DNA of 64,000 nucleotides from Verrucomicrobiota bacterium (GTDB lineage Bacteria > Verrucomicrobiota > Kiritimatiellia > SS1-B-03-39 > UBA6053), in assembly GCA_020831625.1 (NCBI GenBank), contig JAFIGD010000021.1, positions 1-64,000 of the forward strand, written 5' to 3'. Made by a program: the position numbers and the translations under genes. This document shows, in pieces, positions 1 to 8,354 of this stretch (position 1 is its first letter; each line of letters opens with the position of its first letter). The notes under the pieces were generated by a model. The model searched no databases. It saw only the letters and a list, made by a program, of their open reading frames with translations, and had not been told where the DNA came from.

Positions 1-162
1 TGGAACCTCAGAAATCCGAATCAGACATGCATTTGAATCTGCGATCCGTTTCGAGAAAATCCATCTTCTAATTGAGGTCTGGAGGGTGCATCGTTTATCG
101 TTCGACGTTCAATGCTTGCCCGCCGGAGGCGGGGACATGAATAATGTATCGATGCCTTTCTC

Positions 163-228
163 CTAATCTTAATCTTAATCTTAATCTTAATCGTAATCTT
201 AATCTTAATCGTAATCTTAATCGTAATC
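163..228. repeat. Hexamer tandem array (NTAATC)x11
   Basis: Eleven perfect 6-bp units of the form NTAATC, where N is mostly T and sometimes G or C. The array lies 59 bp before ileS, and a heptamer relic (ccCACTCGTCACTC, 229-243) directly follows it. The same heptamer builds the large array at 15243-15438. The rest of 1-286 shows no gene. Confidence 0.95.
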
Positions 229-286
229 CCCACTCGTCACTCAAAACATTCCTTGATTTCCGCAGGGGGGCGGGTAATCGGGTCGC

Positions 287-3200
287 ATGAAGTTTCAACC
301 GGTTTCAAATAAAGTCGATTTTCCGAAAACTGAAGAGGATGTGCTGGCCTTCTGGGAGGCGCAGGGGATCTTTCAGAAGAGTGTGGACCAGCGCAAAGGC
401 GGCAGGGAGTTCGTGTTTTATGACGGACCGCCGTTCGCCACCGGTCTGCCGCATTATGGTCATTTGCTGGCGGGCACAATCAAGGATATTGTGCCGCGGT
501 ATCAGACGATGCGCGGGCATTATGTGGAGCGCCGCTTCGGGTGGGATTGTCACGGATTGCCGATCGAGGAGCTGGCGCAGAAGGCGCTGGGTCTGGAGGG
601 GAGCACCGCGATTCTGGAGGCGGGCGTGGATGTGTTCAATGAACAGTGCCGCTCGATGGTGATGACCTATGTGAATGAGTGGCGCAAAACCGTGACCCGC
701 ATGGGGCGCTGGGTCGATTTTGATAATGACTACAAAACCATGGACCCGGCGTTCATGGAGACCATCTGGTGGGTGTTCAAACAGTTGTGGGATCAGGGCC
801 GCATCTACAAGGCCCACCGGATCATGCCGTACACGTGGAAACTGACCACGCCGCTGTCGAATTTCGAGGCGAACCGCAATTATCAGGATGTGCAGGATCC
901 GGCGATCACCTGCCGGTTTAAACTGACCGATCCGGCGCGTTTCGGGCCGGAGGCGTATTTCCTGGCCTGGACGACCACGCCCTGGACGCTGCCGTCGAAT
1001 CTGGCGCTCTGCGTGGGGCCGGAGATCGAGTATGTGGCGGTGCGCGACACCGCGGAGGGTTCCGTGTATGTGCTCGCCGAGGCGCGCCTGGGCGCGTACT
1101 ACAAGAAGGAATCCGACTACGAGGTAGTGGCGCGCTGCAAGGGTGCGGACCTCACGGGCCTGGGCTATGTGCCGCTGTTTGATTTCTTTGCGGATCACGC
1201 GAACAGTTTCGTGGTGTTGTCGGACGGGTATGTGACCACCGAAGACGGCACCGGCATTGTGCACATCGCCCCGGCCTACGGGGAGGACGACTACCGGGTG
1301 GGCCGCGCGGCGGGCATTGAGCTGGTGGATCCGCTGGACGCGGAGGCGAATTTCACGGCGGCGGTCCCGCCGTTCGAGGGTCAAAACTGCAAGGAGGCGG
1401 ACAAGGGGATTATCCGCGCCCTCAAGGACATGGGCAAGCTGGTGCATCAGTCCACCATCCAGCACAGCTATCCCTTCTGCGACCGGAGCGACACGCCGCT
1501 GATTTACCGGGCGATTGACGCCTGGTATGTGAAGGTGGAGGATTTGAAGGACCGCATGACCGCCAACAACAACGGGGTCCATTGGATGCCGGAGTATGTG
1601 GGCTCGAAACGCTTCGGCAACTGGCTGGCGGACGCGAAAGACTGGAATATTTCCCGGAACCGTTTCTGGGGGTCGTGCATCCCGGTGTGGGTGTCGGAGG
1701 ACGGGGAGGATTCAATTTGCGTGGGGTCCATCGCGGAACTCGAGGCGCTGTCGGGTCAAACGGTGACGGATCTGCACAAGCACATTGTGGACGGGATCAC
1801 GTTTGAGAAGGACGGAAAGACGTACCGCCGCACGCCGGAGGTGCTGGACTGCTGGTTTGAGTCGGGGGCGATGCCCTACGCGCAGCAGCATTATCCCTTT
1901 GAGAACGCCGAGGGGTTCATGGACCGGTTTCCGGCGGATTTCATCGCCGAGGGGCTGGACCAGACCCGCGGCTGGTTTTACACGCTGATGGTGCTGTCGA
2001 CAGCGCTGTTCGACAAGCCGGCCTTTCGCAATGTGGTGGTGAACGGGCTGGTGCTGGCGGAGAACGGTCAGAAAATGTCCAAGCGGCTGAAGAACTATCC
2101 CGATCCGGTGGAGGTGGTGGACCGCTGCGGCGCGGACGCGGTGCGGCTGTACATGATTTATTCGCCGGTGGTGCGGGCCGAGAATCTGGCCTTCAGCGAG
2201 GACGGCGTGAAGCAGATTCTCCGGGATCTGCTCATCCCCATGTGGAACGCCTACAGTTTCTTTGTGACCTATGCGAACACCGACGGCTGGGATCCGGCCG
2301 CGCGGGCGGAGGGGGAGAGCGACAACCTGCTGGACCGCTGGATTCTGAGTTCGATGGAAAACCTCAGCGGCGAGGTCACGGCGGCGCTGGACCGCTACGA
2401 TTTGCAGTCGGGCGTGCGTCCGTTTGTGCATTTCATCGAGGATTTGTGCAACTGGTACATCCGCCGCAGCCGTCGGCGGTTCTGGAAATCGGAGGACGAC
2501 GCCGACAAGGCGCAGGCGTATCGGACGCTGTATGACGTGCTGATCACGCTGTGCAAAATCGGGGCACCGTTCGTGCCGTTCATCACCGAATCGATTTACC
2601 GCAATCTGCGGACGGAGGATATGCCGGAGTCGGTGCATCTGTGCGACTACCCGCAGTTCGCGGGCGAGCACCGCGACGCGGCGCTGGACGGTCAGATGGC
2701 GGTGGTGCAGACGGTCGTGCGGCTGGGCCGCAGTCTGCGGAGCGAATACGATCTGAAAGTGCGCATGCCGCTCAAGGGGATTCACGTGGCCACCCGCGAC
2801 ATGAGCCTGAAGCAGAACATCGACGAGCTGAAGCATTTGGTGATGGATGAACTGAACGTGAAGGAGGTCTGTTTCGGTGAAGAGGAGACCGCCCTGGCGA
2901 CCTACAGCGCCAAGCCGAACTTCAAGACGATGGGACCGAAACTCGGCGCGAAGATCAAGGTCTGCGCGGGCGCGGTGGCGAAGCTGGACACGGCGGAGAT
3001 CAGCCGGGTGCTGCAGGGCGGCGGCGTGGACGTGGATCTGGGCGGCGAATCGATGACGCTGGGGGCGGAGGATCTGCTGATCACCCGGGTGCCGCGCGAG
3101 GGACTGGCGGTGGCCAGCGAGGGGGCGATTGTGGTGGCGCTGGAGACGGAACTGACGCCGGAGCTGGAGCGCGAGGGGCTTGCGCGCGAGTTTGTGAGCC

Positions 3201-3418
3201 GGGTGCAGAACCTGCGCAAACTGGCGGGACTGGAGGTCTCGGACCGGATCGCGGTTCGTTTCCGGGGTTCGGAAACGGTGACCCTGTCGGTTTCCGAACA
3301 TCGGAAAACGGTGATGGAGGAGGTGCTGGCGCTGGAACTGGAGTCGGTCGCCGATCTGTCGGGCGAAACCCACGATTTGAACGGCGAGCAGGCCGTGATT
3401 GAACTTGCAAAGGCATAA
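287..3418 (+). CDS. ileS: Isoleucyl-tRNA synthetase, type 2 (eukaryote-like)
   Basis: Charges tRNA-Ile with isoleucine in the cytoplasm. The 1043-residue protein shows the HIGH-type motif as HYGH at residues 56-59 and the KMSKS-type loop as KMSKR at about 596-600. A long editing insertion lies between them and an anticodon-binding region follows. Length, KMSKR followed by LKNYP, and the N-terminal lead FPKTEEDVLAFW fit the longer eukaryote/archaea-like IleRS found in some bacteria, not the roughly 930-residue zinc-finger form. Proteins of this class are often insensitive to mupirocin; that is family knowledge and was not tested here. The start at 287 matches the family N-terminus, although the ribosome site is weak (only a G-rich stretch about 15 bp upstream). 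Residues about 991-1008 are encoded by a twin-palindrome element, without lengthening the protein. galM follows 16 bp downstream. Confidence 0.97.
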   Translation: MKFQPVSNKVDFPKTEEDVLAFWEAQGIFQKSVDQRKGGREFVFYDGPPFATGLPHYGHLLAGTIKDIVPRYQTMRGHYVERRFGWDCHGLPIEELAQKALGLEGSTAILEAGVDVFNEQCRSMVMTYVNEWRKTVTRMGRWVDFDNDYKTMDPAFMETIWWVFKQLWDQGRIYKAHRIMPYTWKLTTPLSNFEANRNYQDVQDPAITCRFKLTDPARFGPEAYFLAWTTTPWTLPSNLALCVGPEIEYVAVRDTAEGSVYVLAEARLGAYYKKESDYEVVARCKGADLTGLGYVPLFDFFADHANSFVVLSDGYVTTEDGTGIVHIAPAYGEDDYRVGRAAGIELVDPLDAEANFTAAVPPFEGQNCKEADKGIIRALKDMGKLVHQSTIQHSYPFCDRSDTPLIYRAIDAWYVKVEDLKDRMTANNNGVHWMPEYVGSKRFGNWLADAKDWNISRNRFWGSCIPVWVSEDGEDSICVGSIAELEALSGQTVTDLHKHIVDGITFEKDGKTYRRTPEVLDCWFESGAMPYAQQHYPFENAEGFMDRFPADFIAEGLDQTRGWFYTLMVLSTALFDKPAFRNVVVNGLVLAENGQKMSKRLKNYPDPVEVVDRCGADAVRLYMIYSPVVRAENLAFSEDGVKQILRDLLIPMWNAYSFFVTYANTDGWDPAARAEGESDNLLDRWILSSMENLSGEVTAALDRYDLQSGVRPFVHFIEDLCNWYIRRSRRRFWKSEDDADKAQAYRTLYDVLITLCKIGAPFVPFITESIYRNLRTEDMPESVHLCDYPQFAGEHRDAALDGQMAVVQTVVRLGRSLRSEYDLKVRMPLKGIHVATRDMSLKQNIDELKHLVMDELNVKEVCFGEEETALATYSAKPNFKTMGPKLGAKIKVCAGAVAKLDTAEISRVLQGGGVDVDLGGESMTLGAEDLLITRVPREGLAVASEGAIVVALETELTPELEREGLAREFVSRVQNLRKLAGLEVSDRIAVRFRGSETVTLSVSEHRKTVMEEVLALELESVADLSGETHDLNGEQAVIELAKA
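3257..3309. repeat. Twin-palindrome element, copy A (inside ileS)
   Basis: Two adjacent inverted repeats: CGTTTCCG (3257-3264) pairs with CGGAAACG (3270-3277), and GTTTCCGA (3290-3297) pairs with TCGGAAA (3301-3307). Equivalent TTTCCG cores are 32 bp apart. In the ileS frame the element reads FRGSET...VSEHRKTV. The methyltransferase copy at 14423 has the same phase and spacing. Confidence 0.85.
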
Positions 3419-3434
3419 ACCATTCAGGAGACAA

Positions 3435-4451
3435 ATGATGATCAGCAAAACGGCGGCCGGAAAAACGATCAGTGGAAAACAGGTGGACGCGTACACCCTT
3501 GAGAACCGCAACGGCTTGCGGATGCGGGTGTTGACGCTGGGCGGGATTGTGACCCATCTGGAGGTGCCGGACCGCAACGGAAAATTCGCGGATATTTGCC
3601 TGGGACTGCCGACGCTGGAGGCGTACCTGCAGGGGCATCCCTACTTCGGGAGCCTGGTCGGCCGGGTGGCGGGCCGGTTGACGCACGGAAAATTCACGAT
3701 TGACGGAAAGCACTATCCGTTGACCTGCAACCAGCCGCCGAATCATCTGCACGGCGGCGTGCACGCCTTGGACAAGAAGGTGTGGTCCGCGGCGGTGGTA
3801 GGTGAATCGTCGCTGAAGCTGACTTATCGCAGTCCGGACGGGGAGGAGGGGTATCCCGGGAATGTGGACATTTCGGTGGTGTACACGCTGACGGATGAAA
3901 ACGAGTGGGTGCTGGCGTACGAGGCAGTGACGGACAAGGCGACCCCGTTCAGCATGACGAATCACGCGTATTTCAATCTCGCCGGGGAGTCGGACGGAAG
4001 CATCACCGATCATGTTTTTCAGATTCACGCGGACCGCTATGTGCCGGTGGATGAGGATTTCACGCTGTCGGACCGGATTGAAGCGGTGGGGTCAAATGAC
4101 TTCCGGGAGCCGCGGCGGCTGGGGGACGCGCTGGAGGGTCTGTACGGGAAGCACGGGGACAACTATCTGCTGGCGGAGGGTCCGGGGTTGAAGCCGGTGG
4201 CGCGGGTGGAGGAGCCGAAAAGCGGGCGGGTGCTGGAGGTGCGTTCGGACGCGCCGGTTGTGCAGTTCTATACCGGGGTGAATTTGACCGGAGAAGATAT
4301 CGGCAAAAGCGGGAAGGCGTATAAGCCCCTTTCGGCGTTCTGTTTGGAGTGTCAGGGGTATCCGGCGGGTGTAAACGACTCTCCGGTGGGATCAATCATC
4401 CTGCGTCCGGGGGATGTGTACCGTCAGAAGACGGTGTATCGGTTTTTATGA
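3435..4451 (+). CDS. galM: Aldose 1-epimerase (mutarotase)
   Basis: Interconverts alpha and beta anomers of aldoses such as galactose in the cytoplasm. The 338-residue protein has the family motifs NHLHGG (first catalytic His region), NHAYFNLAG (second His), and a C-terminal block with LECQGYPAGVN, whose Glu is the expected base. The length is normal. The ATG at 3435 is chosen because CAGGAG lies 5 bp upstream; an upstream in-frame start at 3399 would overlap the end of ileS. It is probably co-transcribed with ileS (16-bp gap). It could also serve the polysaccharide genes further along, but nothing in the sequence links them directly. Confidence 0.95.
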   Translation: MMISKTAAGKTISGKQVDAYTLENRNGLRMRVLTLGGIVTHLEVPDRNGKFADICLGLPTLEAYLQGHPYFGSLVGRVAGRLTHGKFTIDGKHYPLTCNQPPNHLHGGVHALDKKVWSAAVVGESSLKLTYRSPDGEEGYPGNVDISVVYTLTDENEWVLAYEAVTDKATPFSMTNHAYFNLAGESDGSITDHVFQIHADRYVPVDEDFTLSDRIEAVGSNDFREPRRLGDALEGLYGKHGDNYLLAEGPGLKPVARVEEPKSGRVLEVRSDAPVVQFYTGVNLTGEDIGKSGKAYKPLSAFCLECQGYPAGVNDSPVGSIILRPGDVYRQKTVYRFL

Positions 4452-4470
4452 GGCGGGGGGGCGGGAATCA

Positions 4471-4550
4471 AACCACGGATGAACACGGATGGACACGGAT
4501 GCGGTGAGGCAGGGGGAGGTGAACCACTGATGACACTGATTTTCACTGAT
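4471..4550. repeat. Dispersed 10-mer repeats (CACGGAT and CACTGAT types)
   Basis: Three near-copies of a decamer ending in CACGGAT (4471-4500), then three of a related decamer ending in CACTGAT (4521-4550). These look like the short phrase-like repeats scattered between genes in PVC genomes. The gap 4452-4821 holds only this, a purine-rich stretch (about 4575-4615) and the hexamer array at 4683. I see no gene there. Confidence 0.75.
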
Positions 4551-4682
4551 CTTTGGGGGAAGCGGCTGTGGGGCAGGGAAAGTTTTGAACAGAAGGGAAG
4601 GAAAGGAAGAAATTTTGAAATCGAACCGGTCGGGGCGGTTAAGCGTTGAATTTCTTATGTGAGACCTGCTCGATGACCACGC

Positions 4683-4748
4683 TTAATCCTAATCTTAATC
4701 CTAATCTTAATCGTAATCCTAATCGATCCCGATCCCGATTACGATTAC
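4683..4748. repeat. Second hexamer array with inverted end
   Basis: Seven NTAATC units (4683-4724), then two GATCCC units (4725-4736), then two GATTAC units (4737-4748). GATTAC is the reverse complement of GTAATC, so the array turns over on itself and forms a partial palindrome. It belongs to the same family as the array at 163-228. Confidence 0.93.
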
Positions 4749-4821
4749 GCTTTCGAATCGAAGTCTCATACCCGTAAATTCCAGTGTTCATTGGTGGCGT
4801 TGCTGACCTCCGACCTTCCGG

Positions 4822-5532
4822 TCAGCCTCTTGCGAGGGTGAGGACGGTGATGTCTCGGGAGCCGGCGCGGTGGAGGGCGCGGGCGCAGGCGTCGACGGTG
4901 GAGCCGGTGGTCATGACGTCGTCGAGGATCAGTACGGTTTCGGGCGCGGGGGGGTGATGGACCTTGAAGGCGCCCTGCACATTCCGGCGGCGGGCGGAGG
5001 CGCTGAGGTGGGTTTGGGTTTCGGTGTCTTTCACGCGGGCGAGGTGCGGCCAGAGGGTGAGGGCGGGGAGGTGGCTCCGGAGCACTTTGGCGAGTTCGTG
5101 ACTTTGATTGAAGCCGCGCTTTCGGAGTTTACGGGGATGGAGGGGGACGGGGACGACATGGAGACCGGCGGGATCGGGGAGGTGGGTGTGGATGCCGGCG
5201 GCGAGGAGGCGGGCGAGATCGGGGATGACAGAAAAATCGCGGTGATATTTCAGGGCGTGGACGGCGTCGCGGATGCCGCCTTCATAGCGGAAGAGGCTGC
5301 GGGCCCGGGTGTAAACGGGGTTGGTTTCCCCGCAGCGCGAACAGCGGAAGGCGTGGTCGACGCGTCCGGCCACGGCCATGCCGCATTGTTCGCACCAGGG
5401 CGGGGTGATGGCGTGGGTGGCGCTGCGGCAGTCCCAGCAGAGGCCGTTGTCGGTTTCGTGGTGAATCCCGCCGCCGCATCCGCAGCACCGCCGGGGGAAG
5501 GCGATGTCGAGCAGGCGGGGCAACGCGTTCAT
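4822..5532 (-). CDS. comF: ComF family phosphoribosyltransferase-like protein
   Basis: A 236-residue ComF/GntX-type protein. The N-terminal part has paired cysteines (CCGCGG, CWDC, CEQCG, CSRC) expected to bind zinc. The C-terminal type I phosphoribosyltransferase fold has the PRPP loop LILDDVMTTGSTVDA. In competent bacteria ComF helps bring in transforming DNA; many carriers are not known to be competent, so the role here is uncertain. Its ATG overlaps the miaB stop by one base (TGATG), so the two are translationally coupled. Confidence 0.9.
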   Translation of the reverse strand: MNALPRLLDIAFPRRCCGCGGGIHHETDNGLCWDCRSATHAITPPWCEQCGMAVAGRVDHAFRCSRCGETNPVYTRARSLFRYEGGIRDAVHALKYHRDFSVIPDLARLLAAGIHTHLPDPAGLHVVPVPLHPRKLRKRGFNQSHELAKVLRSHLPALTLWPHLARVKDTETQTHLSASARRRNVQGAFKVHHPPAPETVLILDDVMTTGSTVDACARALHRAGSRDITVLTLARG

Positions 5533-6983
5533 CAGCCCACGCTTGCGGTTTGGGGGGCGGCCAGGGAGACGTTGACCTTCAGCGGACGGTGAAACATGGG
5601 GATCCGGCTGAGATCGGGCGTGCGGGGAACGGGGGGCACGATGACCCGGGTGAGATCGCCCTGCATGCTGTAGGGGCTGGCGGCGGTGATCTTCACGTCA
5701 ACGAGGGCGCCGGTGAGTTCGCGGTCGGCGTCGAAAAAGACGAGGCGGTTGTGGGGCGTGCGGCCGCGCCATTTGCCCTTGTGGCGGGATTCGACGAGGA
5801 CTTCGACCTCCTGGTCGAGCCAGCGCTGATTTTTGCGGGCGAGAATCTCCTCGGAGAGCTGGTCGATGATGAGCCGGCGGCGTTCTTTCTCGTCCTCGGT
5901 GACATCGTCCTCCATTTTCCGGGCGGCGATGGTTTTGGGGCGCACGGAGTATTTGGCGAGGTGGATTTTGTCGAGTTCGAGGTCCTTGAGCAGGGTGTAG
6001 GTGTCCATGAACTCGGCTTCGGTTTCGCCGGGAAAGCCGACGATGATGTCGGTGTTGATGGTGTTGTCGGGGCAGATGCGGCGGACGCGTTCGATGAGGC
6101 GGCGGTAGTCGGCGTTGGTGTAGCCGCGTTTCATGTCCTCGAGGACTTTGTCGTTGCCGGCCTGGACGGGGAGTTCGAAATGGGGCATGACCTTGGGTTC
6201 GTCGCGGGTGACCTCGATGATGCGGTCGGTCATGTAGTTGGGGTGTCCGGTGAGGTAGCGGATGCGGAGGAGGTCCTCGTTTTGCGCGACATCGCGGAGG
6301 AGTTCGGCGAGGCCGTAGTCCTCTTCGAAATCGGTGCCGTAGCGGTCGACAATCTGGCCGAGCAGCATGATTTCACGGACGCCCTGGTCGGTGAGTTTTT
6401 GAATTTCGTCGAGGATGTCCCGCGGTTTGCGGGAGCGTTCGGGGCCGCGGCGGTAGGGGATGATGCAGAAAGTGCAGGCGTGGGAGCAGCCGAGGACGAC
6501 AGGCACATTGGCGAGCACGGTGTTGTTGCGGCGGAGGGCGGGGAGGATATACTCCTCGTCCTGAATGGCGCTCTGCACGGATTTGGCGCGGATTTCGTCC
6601 ATGCGGGCCTCGCTGTCCTCGTCGCGCATGCCGTGGAGGTATTCCATGAGCGGGGCGGGATCGGAGGGGGGCATGAACACATCCACGAAGGGAAACTGTT
6701 TGCGGAGGCGGGGCTCCTCGCGCATGCCGACCATGCAGCCCATGAGGCCGATTTTGAGGTCGGGATTGCGCTTTTTGAGTTCGGAGACGTACTGGAGGCG
6801 GCCGACAGCGCGGTCCTCGGCCTGCTGGCGGACGACGCAGGTGTTGAGCACGACCAGGTCGGCCTCCTCCGCGGTTTCGGTCATCGCATATCCGAGACTT
6901 TCCAGCTGACTGCCCAAATGACGGGAGTCGGCTTCATTCATTTGACATCCGATGGTCCATATGTTGTACTTTTTCAAACTCAT
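5532..6983 (-). CDS. miaB: tRNA 2-methylthio-N6-isopentenyladenosine37 synthase MiaB
   Basis: A radical-SAM methylthiotransferase that adds a methylthio group to i6A37 of tRNAs reading UNN codons. The 483-residue protein has the full layout: an N-terminal UPF0004 domain with cluster cysteines C13, C49 and C83; a radical-SAM CxxxCxxC at C166, C170 and C173; and a C-terminal TRAM domain (about residues 380-450). The start at 6983 gives the usual family N-terminus MSLKKYNIWTIGCQMNE; reading on upstream only extends an uninformative frame antisense to the next gene. MtaB and RimO are less likely because the motif around C49 (NTCVVRQQAEDR) is MiaB-like. Coupled to comF. Confidence 0.95.
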   Translation of the reverse strand: MSLKKYNIWTIGCQMNEADSRHLGSQLESLGYAMTETAEEADLVVLNTCVVRQQAEDRAVGRLQYVSELKKRNPDLKIGLMGCMVGMREEPRLRKQFPFVDVFMPPSDPAPLMEYLHGMRDEDSEARMDEIRAKSVQSAIQDEEYILPALRRNNTVLANVPVVLGCSHACTFCIIPYRRGPERSRKPRDILDEIQKLTDQGVREIMLLGQIVDRYGTDFEEDYGLAELLRDVAQNEDLLRIRYLTGHPNYMTDRIIEVTRDEPKVMPHFELPVQAGNDKVLEDMKRGYTNADYRRLIERVRRICPDNTINTDIIVGFPGETEAEFMDTYTLLKDLELDKIHLAKYSVRPKTIAARKMEDDVTEDEKERRRLIIDQLSEEILARKNQRWLDQEVEVLVESRHKGKWRGRTPHNRLVFFDADRELTGALVDVKITAASPYSMQGDLTRVIVPPVPRTPDLSRIPMFHRPLKVNVSLAAPQTASVG

Positions 6984-6998
6984 GGTGGTAGGTATAAT

Positions 6999-8354
6999 AT
7001 GATGACCCTGAAAAGAAAGCGTAAAATCGGTTGGAGTCCTGTGGTTGCGGGGCTTGGGCTCCTTTTGTGCCTGTCGGCGGCGCGGGGGCAGGAATCGGAC
7101 GGGGAGCTGTTGCCGCTGGAGAATTTGCTGGCGCCGAATTCGGCGTTTTGGCACTGGGGTGCGGAGGAGTTCGAGCAGCACATGCGCCGGGCGGATTTCC
7201 GCTGGATGGAGGAGGGGGTTTCGGCGCGGGCGGCTCCGCCGCGGGGAACGTTTTTCGGAGTTCGGGCGTATGAATCGGTGATTCGGTTTCAGAACGGAAC
7301 GCCGCACAGTCTGATTGCCTACTATTTCAACCGGGGGGATTCGCAGGTGGCGATGAGCGAGGAGGCGTTTCAGACGCTGGTGCGGGAGTTGAGCGGGACG
7401 ATCAGCGAGCGGCTGCGGCGTCAGGCGCTTCCGGGTGAGAACCGTTCGCGCAGCGTTCGGGTGCGGGATGATGTGCTGATGTGGCAACTGCCGGAGCACC
7501 GGTTTGAGCTGTCGTTCTCCTATTCGCCGCCCCGCCGGGAGGATGGACGGTCGCTTCCGTTCACGGCGGAATATGTGCGGTTGTCGGTGCAGAAATTCCG
7601 TCCCACGGATCTTCCCGCGCATTCCCAGACGTTTGTGAACGTGTTTGATATTCTTCAGAACATTCAGCGCAATGAGGCCGGGGATGTGTGGATCGCGAAT
7701 GTGCCGATGGTGGATCAGGGGCCCAAGGGCTACTGCGCGACCGCGACGGCGGAGCGGGTGATGCGGTATTTCGGTCAGGATGTGGATCAGCATCAGATTG
7801 CGCAGCTGGCGAATTCCAGCGCGGAGGGCGGGACCAGCACCGATGATTTCAAGCGGGCACTGGAGGCGATCGCGCGGCAGTACCGCTATTCCTTGAACAC
7901 CCATATCGGCTGGGATTTCCGGGGATTTCAGCGGATGGTGGATCAGTACAACCGCACTGCGCGTCAGCGGAACCGCCGGGAAATCCATTTGCCGAGGAGC
8001 GGCACGGTGTTTGTGGACCAGGTGTACAACGCGTTTGACCGGGAAACGCTGGTGGAGAGCCGGGTGGGCCGCCGGACCGAACTCAACCGCTTTGAGGAGC
8101 GGGTTCGCCGGTATGTGGATGCGGGGGCTCCGCTGATTTGGGGGGTGATGCTGGGAATTGTGCCGGAACCGGGGATTCCGCAAACCGCGGGCGGTCATTT
8201 GCGGCTGATCATCGGATATAACCCGCAGACGCGGGAGGTTCTGTTTTCGGATTCCTGGGGCCGCGGTCACGAGTTGAAGCGCATGCCGATTGATGAGGCG
8301 TTCGCGATCACAACGGCGCTGTATACGCTGGAGCCGAGGGGGTTGAGGTTATAA
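6999..8354 (+). CDS. Secreted C39-like cysteine peptidase
   Basis: A 451-residue protein with an N-terminal signal peptide (KRKRK then a hydrophobic run ending near LSAARGQ). Residues about 235-450 look like a papain-like C39-type domain: Gln then Cys in DQGPKGYCATATAERV (catalytic Cys), a His in GGHLRLIIGY, and an Asp/Asn position in FSDSWGRG. The N-terminal half (about 30-230) is not recognised. The start could be the ATG at 6999 or at 7002. It is divergent from miaB with only 15 bp between the starts, and it shares its stop region with apbE: TTATAA at 8349-8354 serves as the stop for both genes. Substrate unknown. Confidence 0.75.
   Translation: MMTLKRKRKIGWSPVVAGLGLLLCLSAARGQESDGELLPLENLLAPNSAFWHWGAEEFEQHMRRADFRWMEEGVSARAAPPRGTFFGVRAYESVIRFQNGTPHSLIAYYFNRGDSQVAMSEEAFQTLVRELSGTISERLRRQALPGENRSRSVRVRDDVLMWQLPEHRFELSFSYSPPRREDGRSLPFTAEYVRLSVQKFRPTDLPAHSQTFVNVFDILQNIQRNEAGDVWIANVPMVDQGPKGYCATATAERVMRYFGQDVDQHQIAQLANSSAEGGTSTDDFKRALEAIARQYRYSLNTHIGWDFRGFQRMVDQYNRTARQRNRREIHLPRSGTVFVDQVYNAFDRETLVESRVGRRTELNRFEERVRRYVDAGAPLIWGVMLGIVPEPGIPQTAGGHLRLIIGYNPQTREVLFSDSWGRGHELKRMPIDEAFAITTALYTLEPRGLRL

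Noticed and set aside
5550-6980. Long open frame on the plus strand antisense to miaB
   Set aside because: It is a GC-driven shadow: low-complexity Gly/Val/Asp/Glu composition and no motif; miaB on the minus strand is unambiguous.
6993-6998. TATAAT just before the protease start
   Set aside because: It would put the transcription start inside the coding sequence and no matching -35 is present at 16-18 bp.
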